Source: Oscillospiraceae bacterium
GTDB taxonomy: Bacteria; Bacillota; Clostridia; Oscillospirales; Oscillospiraceae
Length of the DNA: 64,000 nt
Direction: 5' to 3'
Assembly: GCA_910574635.1 (NCBI GenBank)
Contig: CAJTCG010000001.1
Coordinates: 310,001-374,000, forward strand
Each line of letters opens with the position of its first letter. The stretch's first letter is position 1. Position numbers and translations under genes: made by a program. A model generated the notes under the pieces. It was not told the DNA's origin and did no database searches. It was given only the letters and a program-made list of their open reading frames with translations. This document shows positions 28,303 through 36,821 of this stretch, piece after piece.

Positions 28303-29365
28303 TTTGACCTGCGGCGTGGTGCGGGATTTGCTGCCCAGCTATGTGGAAAACCTCCTGGGGGAGGAATCGAGGGAGGCGGTGGACCGGCATTTGGAGACTT
28401 GCCCGGAATGCCGGGAGCGGAAGGAGGACATGGCCGCTCCAACCGGGGCGGAGGAGACGGCGGAGGCCGCGAAGGAAGTGGATTTTCTCCGGCGGGTGAA
28501 GAAGGGGACGGTGAAGAAAATCGCCCTGGCGGTGGTGTGCACGGCCCTGGTCCTGCTGGGGGGTCTGACGCTAAAGGTGTTCGTCATCGGCACGCCCCTC
28601 CAGGCCCAGAGTGTGGCGGTGGTTGCGAACGAGGTCCAGGACGGGGGGAACATGCTGTTTTTGTCCCTGACCTCTATCAGCTCCGGCGACGCCTTCTACG
28701 GCTGGGAGCAGGAGACGGTGGACGGCGTGACCTCCATCTACGCCAGGAGGGTAACCGTCTCCCCGTTCTGCCGCGTCGGCGACGCGCAGATGTACGTCCC
28801 CCTGAACTTTGTCCAGGAGGTCTGGCTGGGCGGAACCTCCGGGCGGCTTCTCTGGGCGGGCGGACAGGTCATCACCCAGGAGACCCTGGACTTAGTGGAC
28901 GCCAAGACCCCCTACTGCGGCGACGCCCCCGCCCTGGGGCACATCGCGGAGCTGCTGAAAATCTCCCAGGTGCTGGGGCCCTACACCACGTCCCTGCACA
29001 CCGCAGAGCAGCCCTACGTCTGGACGCTGGAATTTCAGGAGGAGTTCGAGAAGGAGGACTGGAAAGCGCTGCACTACTTTACCTATCAGATGCTGGCCCT
29101 GGTGGGGAATCTGGACAAGGTGGGCTACACCTATGAGCCGGTGAACGCCGAGGGCAGGACTCGGGAGGAGCGGATTCGGGAGGGCAGCGTCAGCGCCGAG
29201 TCCGCCTCAAAGCTGCTGGCGCGGCTGACGGAGAGGTATAACGAGGAGCACCACACCGACTGGCCCGTCCATGAGAGCATCAAGGAATACGCGGAAAGCC
29301 CCCTGGAGTACCAGCGCATGGTGACCCTGCTGAAGCAGAACATCATTTACCCGGTAATGACGTGA
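28292..29365 (+). CDS. Anti-sigma factor with zinc-finger (zf-HC2) and extracytoplasmic domain
   Basis: This 357-aa membrane protein probably holds the ECF sigma factor inactive. The N-terminus has a zf-HC2 motif with C-x-x-x-R and HLETCPECRER (H-x3-C-x2-C), followed by one transmembrane segment near residues 75-95 (IALAVVCTALVLLGGLTL). The rest, about 255 residues, faces outside and would be the sensor; I recognise no family in it. The ATG has GGAGG 8 nt upstream and overlaps the end of the sigma gene. The pair ends at a terminator. Confidence 0.87.
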   Translation: MKNDLTCGVVRDLLPSYVENLLGEESREAVDRHLETCPECRERKEDMAAPTGAEETAEAAKEVDFLRRVKKGTVKKIALAVVCTALVLLGGLTLKVFVIGTPLQAQSVAVVANEVQDGGNMLFLSLTSISSGDAFYGWEQETVDGVTSIYARRVTVSPFCRVGDAQMYVPLNFVQEVWLGGTSGRLLWAGGQVITQETLDLVDAKTPYCGDAPALGHIAELLKISQVLGPYTTSLHTAEQPYVWTLEFQEEFEKEDWKALHYFTYQMLALVGNLDKVGYTYEPVNAEGRTREERIREGSVSAESASKLLARLTERYNEEHHTDWPVHESIKEYAESPLEYQRMVTLLKQNIIYPVMT

Positions 29366-29397
29366 AAGGACCGCCCGAGAGGGCGGTCCTTTTTGTA
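29365..29397. terminator. Terminator between anti-sigma gene and carB-dapF (convergent)
   Basis: A 12-bp stem (AAAGGACCGCCC, loop GAGA) is followed by TTTTTGT on the plus strand. On the minus strand the T run is short, so it works mainly for the sigma operon. Confidence 0.9.
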
Positions 29398-29419
29398 ATA
29401 TTCCGTCGATAGTATTCAG

Positions 29420-32400
29420 TTAGTATTCAATCTCCCCCGTATACACCAGCTTCGCGTCCCCCGTCAGGGTGACGCCCCCGTCGGTGTAGTGGACAATCAG
29501 CTCCCCGCCCTTCACCCGGACGGTGATATCCCGGCCCTTCTCGCAAAGGCCGTTTGCAACAGCCGCCACTACCGCGGCGCAAGCACCCGTGCCGCAGGCC
29601 ATGGTCTCCCCGCTGCCCCGTTCCCAGACCCGCATTTTGATGGTGCTGGGGTTCACCACCCGGATAAACTCCGTGTTGACGCGCTCCGGGAAATAGGGCG
29701 CGTGCTCGAACCGGGGGCCGATGAAGCCGATGTCCACGTCGTCCACCCGGTCGCAGAACACCACGCAGTGGGGATTCCCCATGTCCACGCAGGTGATGCG
29801 GTAGGGCCGACCGGCGATGCGGACGGGATAGTCCACCACCTGGGGCTCCGCGATGGGGAATTTCAGCCCCGAGGCGTCCAGGGCCGCTTTTCCCATGTCC
29901 ACGCTGGCGGAGGTTACCTTCCCGTTGGTGGTGTACAAGGTGACGGTCCGGACGCCGCTGCCGGTTTCCACCGTAACGGTCCCCTTTGTGGAAAAGCCGT
30001 TGTCATAGAGGTACTTCCCCAGGCACCGCAGGGCGTTGCCCGCCATTTTTCCCTCGCTGCCGTCGCTGTTGAACATCCGCATTTTCACGTCCGCGGTTTC
30101 CGAGCGCTCCATCAAAATGATGCCGTCGGCCCCCACGCCGTAGTGCCGGTGGCAGAAGGTGACGCACAGGGATTCCGGGCAGGTGATCCGCCCGTCGAAG
30201 TTCTCCAGGAAAATGTAGTCGTTGCCGCAGGTCTGCATCTTGGTGAAGGGCAGCTTCTCCCGCCGCTCCCGCAGGTGGCAGATGTCTACCAGCTCCGTGT
30301 TCCCCTGGTTGTACCGGGATTCCAGGATGTCCGCCAGGGCCCCGGCGGTATCCAGGGACGTGAGGCAGGGGATTCCCAGCTGGACGCAGCGGTGGTTCAG
30401 GCGGATGAAGTCCCGGATGTACTCCGGCTCCGTGGACCCGGTGAGAATCACATAGTCGATCTTCCCGTCCTCCAGAAGCTGGAAGACCCGGTTGTCCCGG
30501 CCCAGCTTGCCCACGATTTCCACGCGGGTCCCCAGGCGCTCAATCTCCCGGGCGGTGCCGTCGGTGGCGTAGAGCCGGAAGCCCAGCTCGTCCAGCTTCC
30601 GGGCGGTGTCCAGAATCTCCGGCTGGTCCCGGCGGTTGACGGAGATGAGGACGCCCTTTTTCTCCGCGCTTTCCACCTTGTACCCGGCGGAGACCAGGCC
30701 CTTGAAGAGGGCCTCCTGCATGTTCTTGCCAAGGCCCAGCACCTCGCCGGTGGACTTCATCTCCGGGGAGAGGGCGGCGTTGGCGTCGGTGAGCTTTTCA
30801 AAGGAGAAGACGGGGACCTTCACGGCCACGTAGGGGGGCTGGGGATAAAGGCCCGTACCATAGCCCAGGGAGCGGAGGGGCCGCCCCACCGAAACCTGGG
30901 TGGCCAGGTCCACCATGGGCACGCCGGTGACCTTGGAGATATAGGGCACCGTCCGGCTGGCCCGGGGGTTGACCTCAATGACGTACAGCTCCCCCTGGTA
31001 GATGAGGTACTGGATGTTGATAAGGCCCTTGGTGCCCAGGGACAACGCCAGCTTCTCGGAGCAGTCCACAATGGTCCTCAGCATCCGGTCCCCGATGGAG
31101 AAGGGGGGATAGACGGCGATGGAGTCCCCGGAGTGGACGCCGGTGCGCTCAATGTGCTGCATGACGCCGGGGATGAGGACGTCCGTGCCGTCGGAAATCA
31201 CATCCACCTCCAGCTCCTTGCCCATGAGGTACTGGTCCACCAGGACCGGGTTTTCCACCTTCCCCGAGAGGATGACGTTCATATAGGTCCGCACGTCCTC
31301 GTCGTTGTGGGCAATGACCATGTTCTGCCCGCCGATAACGTAGCTGGGCCGGAGCAGGACGGGGTAGCCCAGCTCGTTTGCCGCCGCCAGGGCCTCCTCC
31401 ATGCCCAGGACCCCCCGGCCCTGGGGGCGCTTGATGTGGAAGCGCTCCAAAAGCGCGTCGAACCGCTCCCGGTCCTCCGCCATGTCGATGGACTCGGCGG
31501 AGGTGCCCAGAATGGGGATGCCCTGCCGGTCCAGGAACTTGGTGAGCTTGATGGCGGTCTGCCCGCCGAAGGCTACCACCACCCCCACGGGCTTTTCCAC
31601 ATCGATGATGTGGCACACGTCTTCGGGGTACAGGGGCTCGAAATAGAGGCGGTCGGCGGTGTCGTAGTCCGTGGAGACGGTTTCCGGGTTGTTGTTGACA
31701 ATGACCACGTCGTAGCCCAGCTCCTTCAGCGTCCAGACGCAGTGGACGGAGGAGTAGTCGAACTCAATGCCCTGGCCGATGCGGATGGGGCCGGAGCCCA
31801 GGACCAGGATCACCGGGCGGCCGGACCGGGGGAAGGCCCGGGACTCGCAGAACTGGTCAAAGCTGGAGTAAAAATAGGGGGTCTCCGCGTCGAACTCCGC
31901 GCCGCAGGTGTCCACCATCTTGTAAACGGCCTTCCGGGGCTCCTCCGGGAGCCGGTCCGCCCCGGAGAGACGGAGGAGGGTTTCGTCCGGGTAGCCCAGG
32001 CGCTTTCCCTCGGCATAGCGCTCCGCCGTCAATCCGTCCTTTTCCAGGGCCTGCTCGAAGTCCGCAAGGCCCCGCAGCTTCCAGAGAAACCAGCGGTCGA
32101 TCTTCGTGATGGAGAAGATCTCCTCCACGCTGACGCCGGATTTCATAGCCTCGAAGATGGTGAAGAGCCGCCGGTCGTCCACCCGGCGGAGCCGCTCCCA
32201 AATGGGGGCGCCCTCCGTGTTCTTCCGGTTGAGGGAGTCCATCCCGATTTCCGCCCCCCGGACGGCCTTCATCAATGCCATCTCAAAGCTGGGGGCGATG
32301 GCCATGACCTCGCCGGTGGCCTTCATCTGGGTGCCCAGGGAGCGGGAGGCGTCGGCAAATTTGTCGAAGGGCCACTTCGGCATTTTAACGACGACGTAGT

Positions 32401-33451
32401 CCAGGGTGGGCTCGAAACAGGCGCAGGTCTTGCCGGTGATGTCGTTTTTGATTTCGTCCAGGGTGTACCCCAGGGCGATTTTCGCCGTGATTTTGGCAAT
32501 GGGATAGCCGGTGGCCTTGGAGGCCAGGGCGGAGGACCGGGAGACCCGGGGGTTTACCTCAATGACGGCGTATTCAAAGCTGTCCGGGTTCAGGGCCAGC
32601 TGGACGTTGCAGCCGCCCACGATGCCAAGATGCGTGATGATGTCCAGCGAGGCGGAGCGGAGCATCTGAAACTCCCGGTCCGCCAGGGTCTGGGTGGGGG
32701 CCACCACGATGGAGTCCCCGGTGTGGACCCCCACGGGGTCCAGGTTCTCCATGGAGCACACGGCAATGACGTTGCCCGCGGCGTCCCGCATGGTCTCAAA
32801 CTCGATTTCCTTCCAGCCGAAGATGGCCCTTTCAATCAGCACCTGGGTGATGGGGGAGGCGTCCAGGCCCGTCTGGGCGATAACCCGGAGCTCCGTCTCG
32901 TCCCTTGCCGCGCCGCCCCCCGCGCCGCCCAGGGTGAAGGCGGGGCGGACAATGACGGGATAGCCGGTTTTCGCGGCTGCTTCCAAGGCCTCCTCCACAG
33001 TCTCCGCAATGCCGGAGGCAATGACCGGCTGGTTGATTTCCATCATAGCGGCCTTGAAAAGCTCCCGGTCCTCCGCCCGGGAGATGGCGGCGGCATCGGT
33101 TCCCAAAAGCCGGACGTTCTGCTCCTGGAGGAAGCCCTCCTTGCTGAGCTCCATGGCCAGGGTCAGGCCGGTCTGGCCCCCCAGGCCCGCCAGAAGGGAG
33201 TCGGGCTGTTCCTTGCGGATAACGCGCTTGAGGGTTTCGGCGGTGAGGGGCTCTAAGTAGATTTCGTCCGCCATGGCCTGGTCCGTCATGATGGTGGCGG
33301 GGTTGGAGTTGCACAGAACCACGTTGACCCCGGCTTCCTTAAACACCCGGCAGGCCTGGGCCCCGGCGTAGTCGAACTCGGCGGCCTGGCCGATGACGAT
33401 GGGGCCGGAGCCGATGACCAGGACTTTTTTGATGCTGGTATCCAGAGGCAT
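29420..33451 (-). CDS. carB: Fused carbamoyl-phosphate synthase large chain - diaminopimelate epimerase
   Basis: One 1343-aa frame. Residues 1 to about 1067 are a complete CarB: two ATP-grasp synthetase halves (GSGPIVIGQAAEFDY near the start; GSGPIRIGQGIEFDYSSVH in the middle) and an MGS-like allosteric domain. It makes carbamoyl phosphate for pyrimidines and arginine. From residue 1068 (PFTKMQTCGNDYIF) to the end, 276 aa form a DapF-type epimerase of the lysine/peptidoglycan pathway, with almost no linker. The second catalytic Cys is present (MACGTGACA), but the first is Ala in NSDGSEGKMAGNALRC (codon 30041-30043). The ATG overlaps the carA stop (TAATG), with AAAGGAGG upstream. Confidence 0.93.
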   Translation of the reverse strand: MPLDTSIKKVLVIGSGPIVIGQAAEFDYAGAQACRVFKEAGVNVVLCNSNPATIMTDQAMADEIYLEPLTAETLKRVIRKEQPDSLLAGLGGQTGLTLAMELSKEGFLQEQNVRLLGTDAAAISRAEDRELFKAAMMEINQPVIASGIAETVEEALEAAAKTGYPVIVRPAFTLGGAGGGAARDETELRVIAQTGLDASPITQVLIERAIFGWKEIEFETMRDAAGNVIAVCSMENLDPVGVHTGDSIVVAPTQTLADREFQMLRSASLDIITHLGIVGGCNVQLALNPDSFEYAVIEVNPRVSRSSALASKATGYPIAKITAKIALGYTLDEIKNDITGKTCACFEPTLDYVVVKMPKWPFDKFADASRSLGTQMKATGEVMAIAPSFEMALMKAVRGAEIGMDSLNRKNTEGAPIWERLRRVDDRRLFTIFEAMKSGVSVEEIFSITKIDRWFLWKLRGLADFEQALEKDGLTAERYAEGKRLGYPDETLLRLSGADRLPEEPRKAVYKMVDTCGAEFDAETPYFYSSFDQFCESRAFPRSGRPVILVLGSGPIRIGQGIEFDYSSVHCVWTLKELGYDVVIVNNNPETVSTDYDTADRLYFEPLYPEDVCHIIDVEKPVGVVVAFGGQTAIKLTKFLDRQGIPILGTSAESIDMAEDRERFDALLERFHIKRPQGRGVLGMEEALAAANELGYPVLLRPSYVIGGQNMVIAHNDEDVRTYMNVILSGKVENPVLVDQYLMGKELEVDVISDGTDVLIPGVMQHIERTGVHSGDSIAVYPPFSIGDRMLRTIVDCSEKLALSLGTKGLINIQYLIYQGELYVIEVNPRASRTVPYISKVTGVPMVDLATQVSVGRPLRSLGYGTGLYPQPPYVAVKVPVFSFEKLTDANAALSPEMKSTGEVLGLGKNMQEALFKGLVSAGYKVESAEKKGVLISVNRRDQPEILDTARKLDELGFRLYATDGTAREIERLGTRVEIVGKLGRDNRVFQLLEDGKIDYVILTGSTEPEYIRDFIRLNHRCVQLGIPCLTSLDTAGALADILESRYNQGNTELVDICHLRERREKLPFTKMQTCGNDYIFLENFDGRITCPESLCVTFCHRHYGVGADGIILMERSETADVKMRMFNSDGSEGKMAGNALRCLGKYLYDNGFSTKGTVTVETGSGVRTVTLYTTNGKVTSASVDMGKAALDASGLKFPIAEPQVVDYPVRIAGRPYRITCVDMGNPHCVVFCDRVDDVDIGFIGPRFEHAPYFPERVNTEFIRVVNPSTIKMRVWERGSGETMACGTGACAAVVAAVANGLCEKGRDITVRVKGGELIVHYTDGGVTLTGDAKLVYTGEIEY

Positions 33452-34704
33452 TACCGCTCCCCTCCTTTCATCCATTCCACAAAGCGGTCAAAAAGAAAGG
33501 CGGTGTCATGGGGGCCGCCCCGGGCCTCGGGGTGGAACTGAACCGTGAAGGCCCGGAGGCCGGGATAGTCCAGGCCCTCGCAGGTCCCGTCGTTGGCGTT
33601 GGCGAAGGAGACGCGGCCGCGCTTTACCGAGCCGGCGTCCACGGCGTAACCGTGGTTCTGGCTGGTGATGTAGGTCCGGGGGCCGCCAAGGTCCCGGACG
33701 GGCTGGTTCACGCCCCGGTGGCCGTATTTCAGCTTGTAGGTCTTCCCCCCCGCCGCCAGGGCGGTGAGCTGGTGGCCCAGGCAGATGCCGAACAGGGGGA
33801 CCTTTCCCAGGAGCTTTTGAATCTGCGCAATCTGATAGACGTTTTCCGCCGGGTCCCCGGGGCCGTTGGAGAGCATGACCCCGTCGGGCTTCATGGCCAG
33901 GACGGTTTCCGCCGCCGTGGAGGCGGGGAACACCGTCACCTCGCAGCCCCGCTTTCGCAGCTCCTGGGTGATGTTGCGCTTGGCGCCGTAGTCCAGCAGG
34001 GCCACCCGGAAGCGGGGGCTCCCCCCCTCCGGCGGGAAGACGGCGGCCTCCTTCCGGGTGACGGCCTCCACCGCGCCGGAGACGGAATAGGACCGCAGGA
34101 CGGAAAGGTCCGGCGGGACCTGATCGCAGATCAGGGCGTTCATCACCCCGGACTCCCGGAGAATCCGGGTGAGCTGGCGGGTGTCCACGCCATAGAGGCC
34201 GGGGACGCCCCGCTCCTTCAAAAAGCCGGCGGCCTCCTTCCGGGTGACGGCCTCCACCGCGCCGGAGACGGAATAGGACCGCAGGACGGAAAGGTCCGGC
34301 GGGACCTGATCGCAGATCAGGGCGTTCATCACCCCGGACTCCCGGAGAATCCGGGTGAGCTGGCGGGTGTCCACGCCATAGAGGCCGGGGACGCCCCGCT
34401 CCTTCAAAAAGCCGTCCAGGTCTCCTTCGCTTCGGAAATTGGAGGGGTGATCGCACCGCTCCCGGACCACGTAGCCCCTGACATGGCAGTCCCCCTCGAA
34501 GTCCTCCGGGATGATGCCGCAGTTGCCGATAAGGGGATAGGTTTGCAGGACGATCTGCCCCGCGTAGCTGGGGTCCGTCAGGGTCTCCACATAGCCGCAC
34601 ATGCCGGTGGTAAAGACCAGCTCCCCCACGGTATCGGCCTCTGCGCCGAACCGGAGCCCCTGGAACACCTGGCCGTCCGCCAGTACCAAATAGCCTGTTT
34701 TCAT
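33451..34704 (-). CDS. carA: Carbamoyl-phosphate synthase small chain with internal 62-residue duplication
   Basis: This 417-aa glutaminase subunit delivers ammonia to CarB. The class I amidotransferase domain is intact: nucleophile Cys in FGICLGHQ, plus the His/Glu pair in VQFHPEA. Normal length is about 355 aa; the excess is an exact repeat of residues 98-159 at 160-221 (GFLKERGVPGLYGVDTRQLT onward) within the N-terminal domain. Without one copy the protein aligns end to end with the family. Whether the enlarged N-terminal domain folds is uncertain. carA and carB overlap by one base, so the two subunits are translated together. Confidence 0.93.
   Translation of the reverse strand: MKTGYLVLADGQVFQGLRFGAEADTVGELVFTTGMCGYVETLTDPSYAGQIVLQTYPLIGNCGIIPEDFEGDCHVRGYVVRERCDHPSNFRSEGDLDGFLKERGVPGLYGVDTRQLTRILRESGVMNALICDQVPPDLSVLRSYSVSGAVEAVTRKEAAGFLKERGVPGLYGVDTRQLTRILRESGVMNALICDQVPPDLSVLRSYSVSGAVEAVTRKEAAVFPPEGGSPRFRVALLDYGAKRNITQELRKRGCEVTVFPASTAAETVLAMKPDGVMLSNGPGDPAENVYQIAQIQKLLGKVPLFGICLGHQLTALAAGGKTYKLKYGHRGVNQPVRDLGGPRTYITSQNHGYAVDAGSVKRGRVSFANANDGTCEGLDYPGLRAFTVQFHPEARGGPHDTAFLFDRFVEWMKGGER
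34042..34413 (-). repeat. Perfect 2 x 186-bp tandem duplication inside carA
   Basis: Units 34228-34413 and 34042-34227 are identical base for base (186 bp, 62 codons, in frame). Identity extends a base or two at the junctions. The lack of any third-position difference means a very recent event or an assembly artefact. Confidence 0.97.
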
Positions 34705-34745
34705 GGATGCCTCCCTCGGTTTGATTGCGCGTTTTCTTCTATCTT

Positions 34746-34774
34746 ATTATGAGGGTTTTCGCCCTTACCGTCAA
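34746..34774 (-). promoter_or_regulatory. Promoter of carA-carB-dapF
   Basis: On the minus strand, TTGACG (34774-34769) and CATAAT (34751-34746) are 17 bp apart, about 42 bp before the carA ATG. The leader is too short for a PyrR attenuator. Confidence 0.75.
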
Positions 34775-34873
34775 TCCTGGATTGATTTCCGGGCGGCAAA
34801 GTTTGGCGGCGAAAGGTATTACTTTTTGTGAAAAACGGAAAAAGAGCGGTCTGTCGAGAGAAGGGCAGTTCCC

Positions 34874-34965
34874 GGGGAATGGCCTGACCTGGGGGTCAGG
34901 CCCCACAGGGTGGCCTGCCGGTAGAAGGAGTGTGGGGCCCGGTCCCCTGACCGGGCCATCCCCCT
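34874..34965. repeat. Dispersed intergenic repeat, copy B with a diverged inverted partner
   Basis: 34874-34910 carries the same core as the 4901 copy. 34931-34965 is a diverged inverted version (TGTGGGGCCCGGTCCCC and onward). Together they fill most of the 581-bp carA-spoVAF interval's non-coding part (34705-35026), which holds no gene. Confidence 0.8.
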
Positions 34966-34980
34966 GTGAGACAAAGCCAA

Positions 34981-35022
34981 AAAAGGACCGCCCCCCGCGG
35001 CAAAGGCGGGGGACGGTCCCAA
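34981..35022 (-). terminator. Terminator of spoVAF
   Basis: On the minus strand, GGGACCGTCCCCCGCC pairs with a CGGGGGGCGGTCC arm and is followed by TTTTTT. It lies directly after the spoVAF stop. Confidence 0.85.
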
Positions 35023-35026
35023 AAAG

Positions 35027-36445
35027 CTACGTGTTGTCCCGGCTGATGGGCTCCCGCACCAAAAGCCGCCACAGGGCCCTTCCGTGGAAGGGGATGAGGG
35101 GGTAGAGATAGCCCCGGCCCACCAAGGGCTTGGTGGTGGCCAGCAGAAGGACGATGCCCAGAATCCCCAGGCCGTAGCCCCACACGTCGAAGGCGGCGGT
35201 GAGCAGGAGGAGGACCACCCGGAGGAGCTTGAAGGCGTAGCCCATCTCATAGCTGGGCTGGGCGAAGCTGGCCACGGACACGAAGGCCATATACACCAGC
35301 ACCTCCGGCCCCAGCCACCCGGCCTGGACGGCGAAGTCGCCCAGAATCAGGGCCCCCAGCATGGAAAAGGAGTTGGACAGGGAGTCCGGCGTGTTCAGGG
35401 ACGCCAGCTTCAAAACGTCCACCAAAAACTCCACCACCAGCAGCTGCCACAAAAGCCCCAGGGCCGCCGGCTCCGGGGAGGAGAGGAAGCTCAGCCACTC
35501 CGGCAGCCGCCCGTTCTCCTTCACCATCAGGTACCAGGTGGGGGTAATCAGCAGGGAGATCACAAAGACGATAATCCGAAGGAGGCGGAGGTAGGACCCC
35601 ACCAGGGGCGGGAAGTAGAACTCGTTGGCCTCCTGGGTGAAGTCAAAAAAGGTGGTGGGCAGAATCATCACGGACGGGGAGTTGTCCACCATCAGCACCA
35701 CGTTGCCCTCCATGATGCTGGCGGCGGCGCTGTCGGGCCGCTCGGTATAGCGGACCTTGGGAAAGGGGTTGTACCACTGCTTGGGCCGGATGGCCTCCGC
35801 CACGCTCTCCTGGGCCATGGAGAGGGAATTGACGTCGATGCCGTTCAGCTTTTCCCGGATGGCGGAGAGGAGGGCCGGGTCCGCCTTGTCGTCCAGGTAG
35901 CAGAGCACCGCGTCGGTGTGGGAGCGCCTGCCCACCTTCAGCCCCTCCATGGTGAGGTGGGGGTCCCGGATGCGGCGGCGGAGCAGGGCCATGTTGGGCA
36001 CCACCGCCTCCACAAAGCCGTCGTGGGAGCCCCGGAGGACCTTGCCGTCGGGGGGCTCGTCCACCCCCCGGCTGGGGTAGCTCTTGGCGTCAATCTGGGC
36101 TCCGCCCCGGAGCCCCTCCACCAAAAGCAGGGTTTTTCCCATGAGGACGGAGGTGACAAGCTCCTCCGGGTCAAAGCCCACGTCCACCTCCGAGAAGGAA
36201 ATCAGCCGGTCGGCGAAGTCCTGCATGTCCGTAAGGCCCTCCAGGGCGTTTTCCGGCCGGGAGAGCCAAAAGGCCCCCATGCGTTCCAGGGTTTCGTCCA
36301 GACCGTAGCCGTCCACCACCCAGATCCGGGCCCGGCGGCCGCCGATGACGTAATCCCGGCTCACCATGTCCACGCTGCGGCCCACCCCCAGGGCCTCGTC
36401 AAAGAGCCGGACGTTTTTCGTGTAGTTATCCGATAAAGTTCCCAT
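35027..36445 (-). CDS. spoVAF: Stage V sporulation protein AF (GerA-family spore membrane protein)
   Basis: This 472-aa protein belongs to the GerA/SpoVAF family of spore inner-membrane proteins that act in germination and dipicolinate release. The N-terminal soluble half has GFDPEELVTSVLMGKTLLLV and SRGVDEPPDGKVLRGSHDGF, family hallmarks. About five transmembrane segments follow from residue 290 (LRIIVFVISLLITPTWYL). The ATG at 36445 has GGAGGTGCGC in front; the TTG-initiated extension is unlikely. The other spoVA genes are not adjacent. Its presence shows the organism, or its recent ancestor, forms endospores. Confidence 0.92.
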   Translation of the reverse strand: MGTLSDNYTKNVRLFDEALGVGRSVDMVSRDYVIGGRRARIWVVDGYGLDETLERMGAFWLSRPENALEGLTDMQDFADRLISFSEVDVGFDPEELVTSVLMGKTLLLVEGLRGGAQIDAKSYPSRGVDEPPDGKVLRGSHDGFVEAVVPNMALLRRRIRDPHLTMEGLKVGRRSHTDAVLCYLDDKADPALLSAIREKLNGIDVNSLSMAQESVAEAIRPKQWYNPFPKVRYTERPDSAAASIMEGNVVLMVDNSPSVMILPTTFFDFTQEANEFYFPPLVGSYLRLLRIIVFVISLLITPTWYLMVKENGRLPEWLSFLSSPEPAALGLLWQLLVVEFLVDVLKLASLNTPDSLSNSFSMLGALILGDFAVQAGWLGPEVLVYMAFVSVASFAQPSYEMGYAFKLLRVVLLLLTAAFDVWGYGLGILGIVLLLATTKPLVGRGYLYPLIPFHGRALWRLLVREPISRDNT

Positions 36446-36522
36446 GCGCACCTCCAAGAATGGGGGTAGTATGCGCGGGAGGGGGAAGGATTATCCATAA
36501 GAAACCCAGCCGGGGACAACCT

Positions 36523-36551
36523 TTGACAAACAGAATGCCGAATGATAAAAT
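36523..36551 (+). promoter_or_regulatory. Promoter P1 of the 25-codon ORF
   Basis: TTGACA (36523-36528), 17 bp, TAAAAT (36546-36551). The RNA would begin with a perfect 12-bp hairpin (TTCCCGCTCCTC, loop CAA, 36553-36579). Confidence 0.85.
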
Positions 36552-36574
36552 ATTCCCGCTCCTCCAAGAGGAGC

Positions 36575-36606
36575 GGGAACGCTGCGCAGCGGACAGGCGG
36601 CTGGCC
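36575..36606. repeat. Left inverted repeat of the TA-like module
   Basis: GGGAACGCTGCGCA and AGGCGGCTGGCC, separated by a 6-bp GCGGAC insert, match the complement of 36757-36783 without the insert. Confidence 0.93.
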
Positions 36607-36633
36607 ACGTCCTCCGAAAGGAGGTGAGGCCGT

Positions 36634-36711
36634 ATGCGGATTACGTTACATATCGGGCGGTTTACCGTGACGATTATCGTAAAAAGCAGAAACCGCCACT
36701 CTGGCAAGTGA
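36634..36711 (+). CDS. 25-aa peptide, candidate toxin or leader peptide
   Basis: A short frame begins MRITLHIGRFTVTIIV and ends with a basic tail, RNRHSGK. An AAAGGAGGTG site lies 7 nt before the ATG. The central part is hydrophobic beta-branched (TVTIIV) between charged ends, as in small membrane-active peptides. It has its own promoter and terminator and is overlapped at the 3' end by the predicted antisense transcript from P2. I know of no named family. A role as type I toxin is an inference from this layout; a regulatory leader peptide is the alternative. Confidence 0.62.
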   Translation: MRITLHIGRFTVTIIVKSRNRHSGK

Positions 36712-36730
36712 CGGTTTCTTGGCGGTCTTT
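36689..36730. terminator. Bidirectional terminator shared by the P1 and P2 transcripts
   Basis: The hairpin GAAACCG / CGGTTTC (36689-36718, inner CACT / AGTG) overlaps the end of the 25-codon ORF. It is followed by TTGGCGGTCTTTT on the plus strand and TGCTTTTT on the minus strand. ACCGCCA / TGGCGGT is an alternative plus-strand helix. Confidence 0.8.
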
Positions 36731-36756
36731 TATCCGTCCAATTGATTGAGTTACTA

Positions 36757-36783
36757 GGGCCAGCCGCCTTGCGCAGCGTTCCC
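36757..36783. repeat. Right inverted repeat of the TA-like module
   Basis: GGGCCAGCCGCCTTGCGCAG plus CGTTCCC is the reverse complement of the left repeat without its 6-bp insert. Confidence 0.93.
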
Positions 36784-36792
36784 TTTATCTGC

Positions 36793-36821
36793 ATTATAGC
36801 AATTCTCAAATGCGCTGTCAA
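36793..36821 (-). promoter_or_regulatory. Promoter P2, perfect consensus, antisense
   Basis: On the minus strand, TTGACA (36821-36816), 17 bp, TATAAT (36798-36793). It faces P1, and no minus-strand gene start follows before spoVAF, so it drives a non-coding transcript. Confidence 0.88.

Larger units (their letters stand above)
36680..36786 (-). ncRNA. Predicted antisense RNA from P2
   Basis: A minus-strand transcript from P2 (-10 at 36798-36793) would start near 36786 with GGGAACGCTGCGC, pass through the complement of the ORF 3' end, and stop at the GAAACCG / CGGTTTC hairpin followed by TGCTTTTT. It has no open frame of note. Its first 26 nt are the same as part of the P1 transcript's 5' region because of the inverted repeats. 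Confidence 0.55.

Noticed and set aside
29489..33256. 1255-codon plus-strand frame over carB-dapF
   Set aside because: Antisense shadow of a gene with clear family motifs; the composition is that of reversed codons.
34705..34745. PyrR attenuator or other riboswitch before carA
   Set aside because: The leader between promoter and start is only about 40 nt and has no terminator/antiterminator pair.
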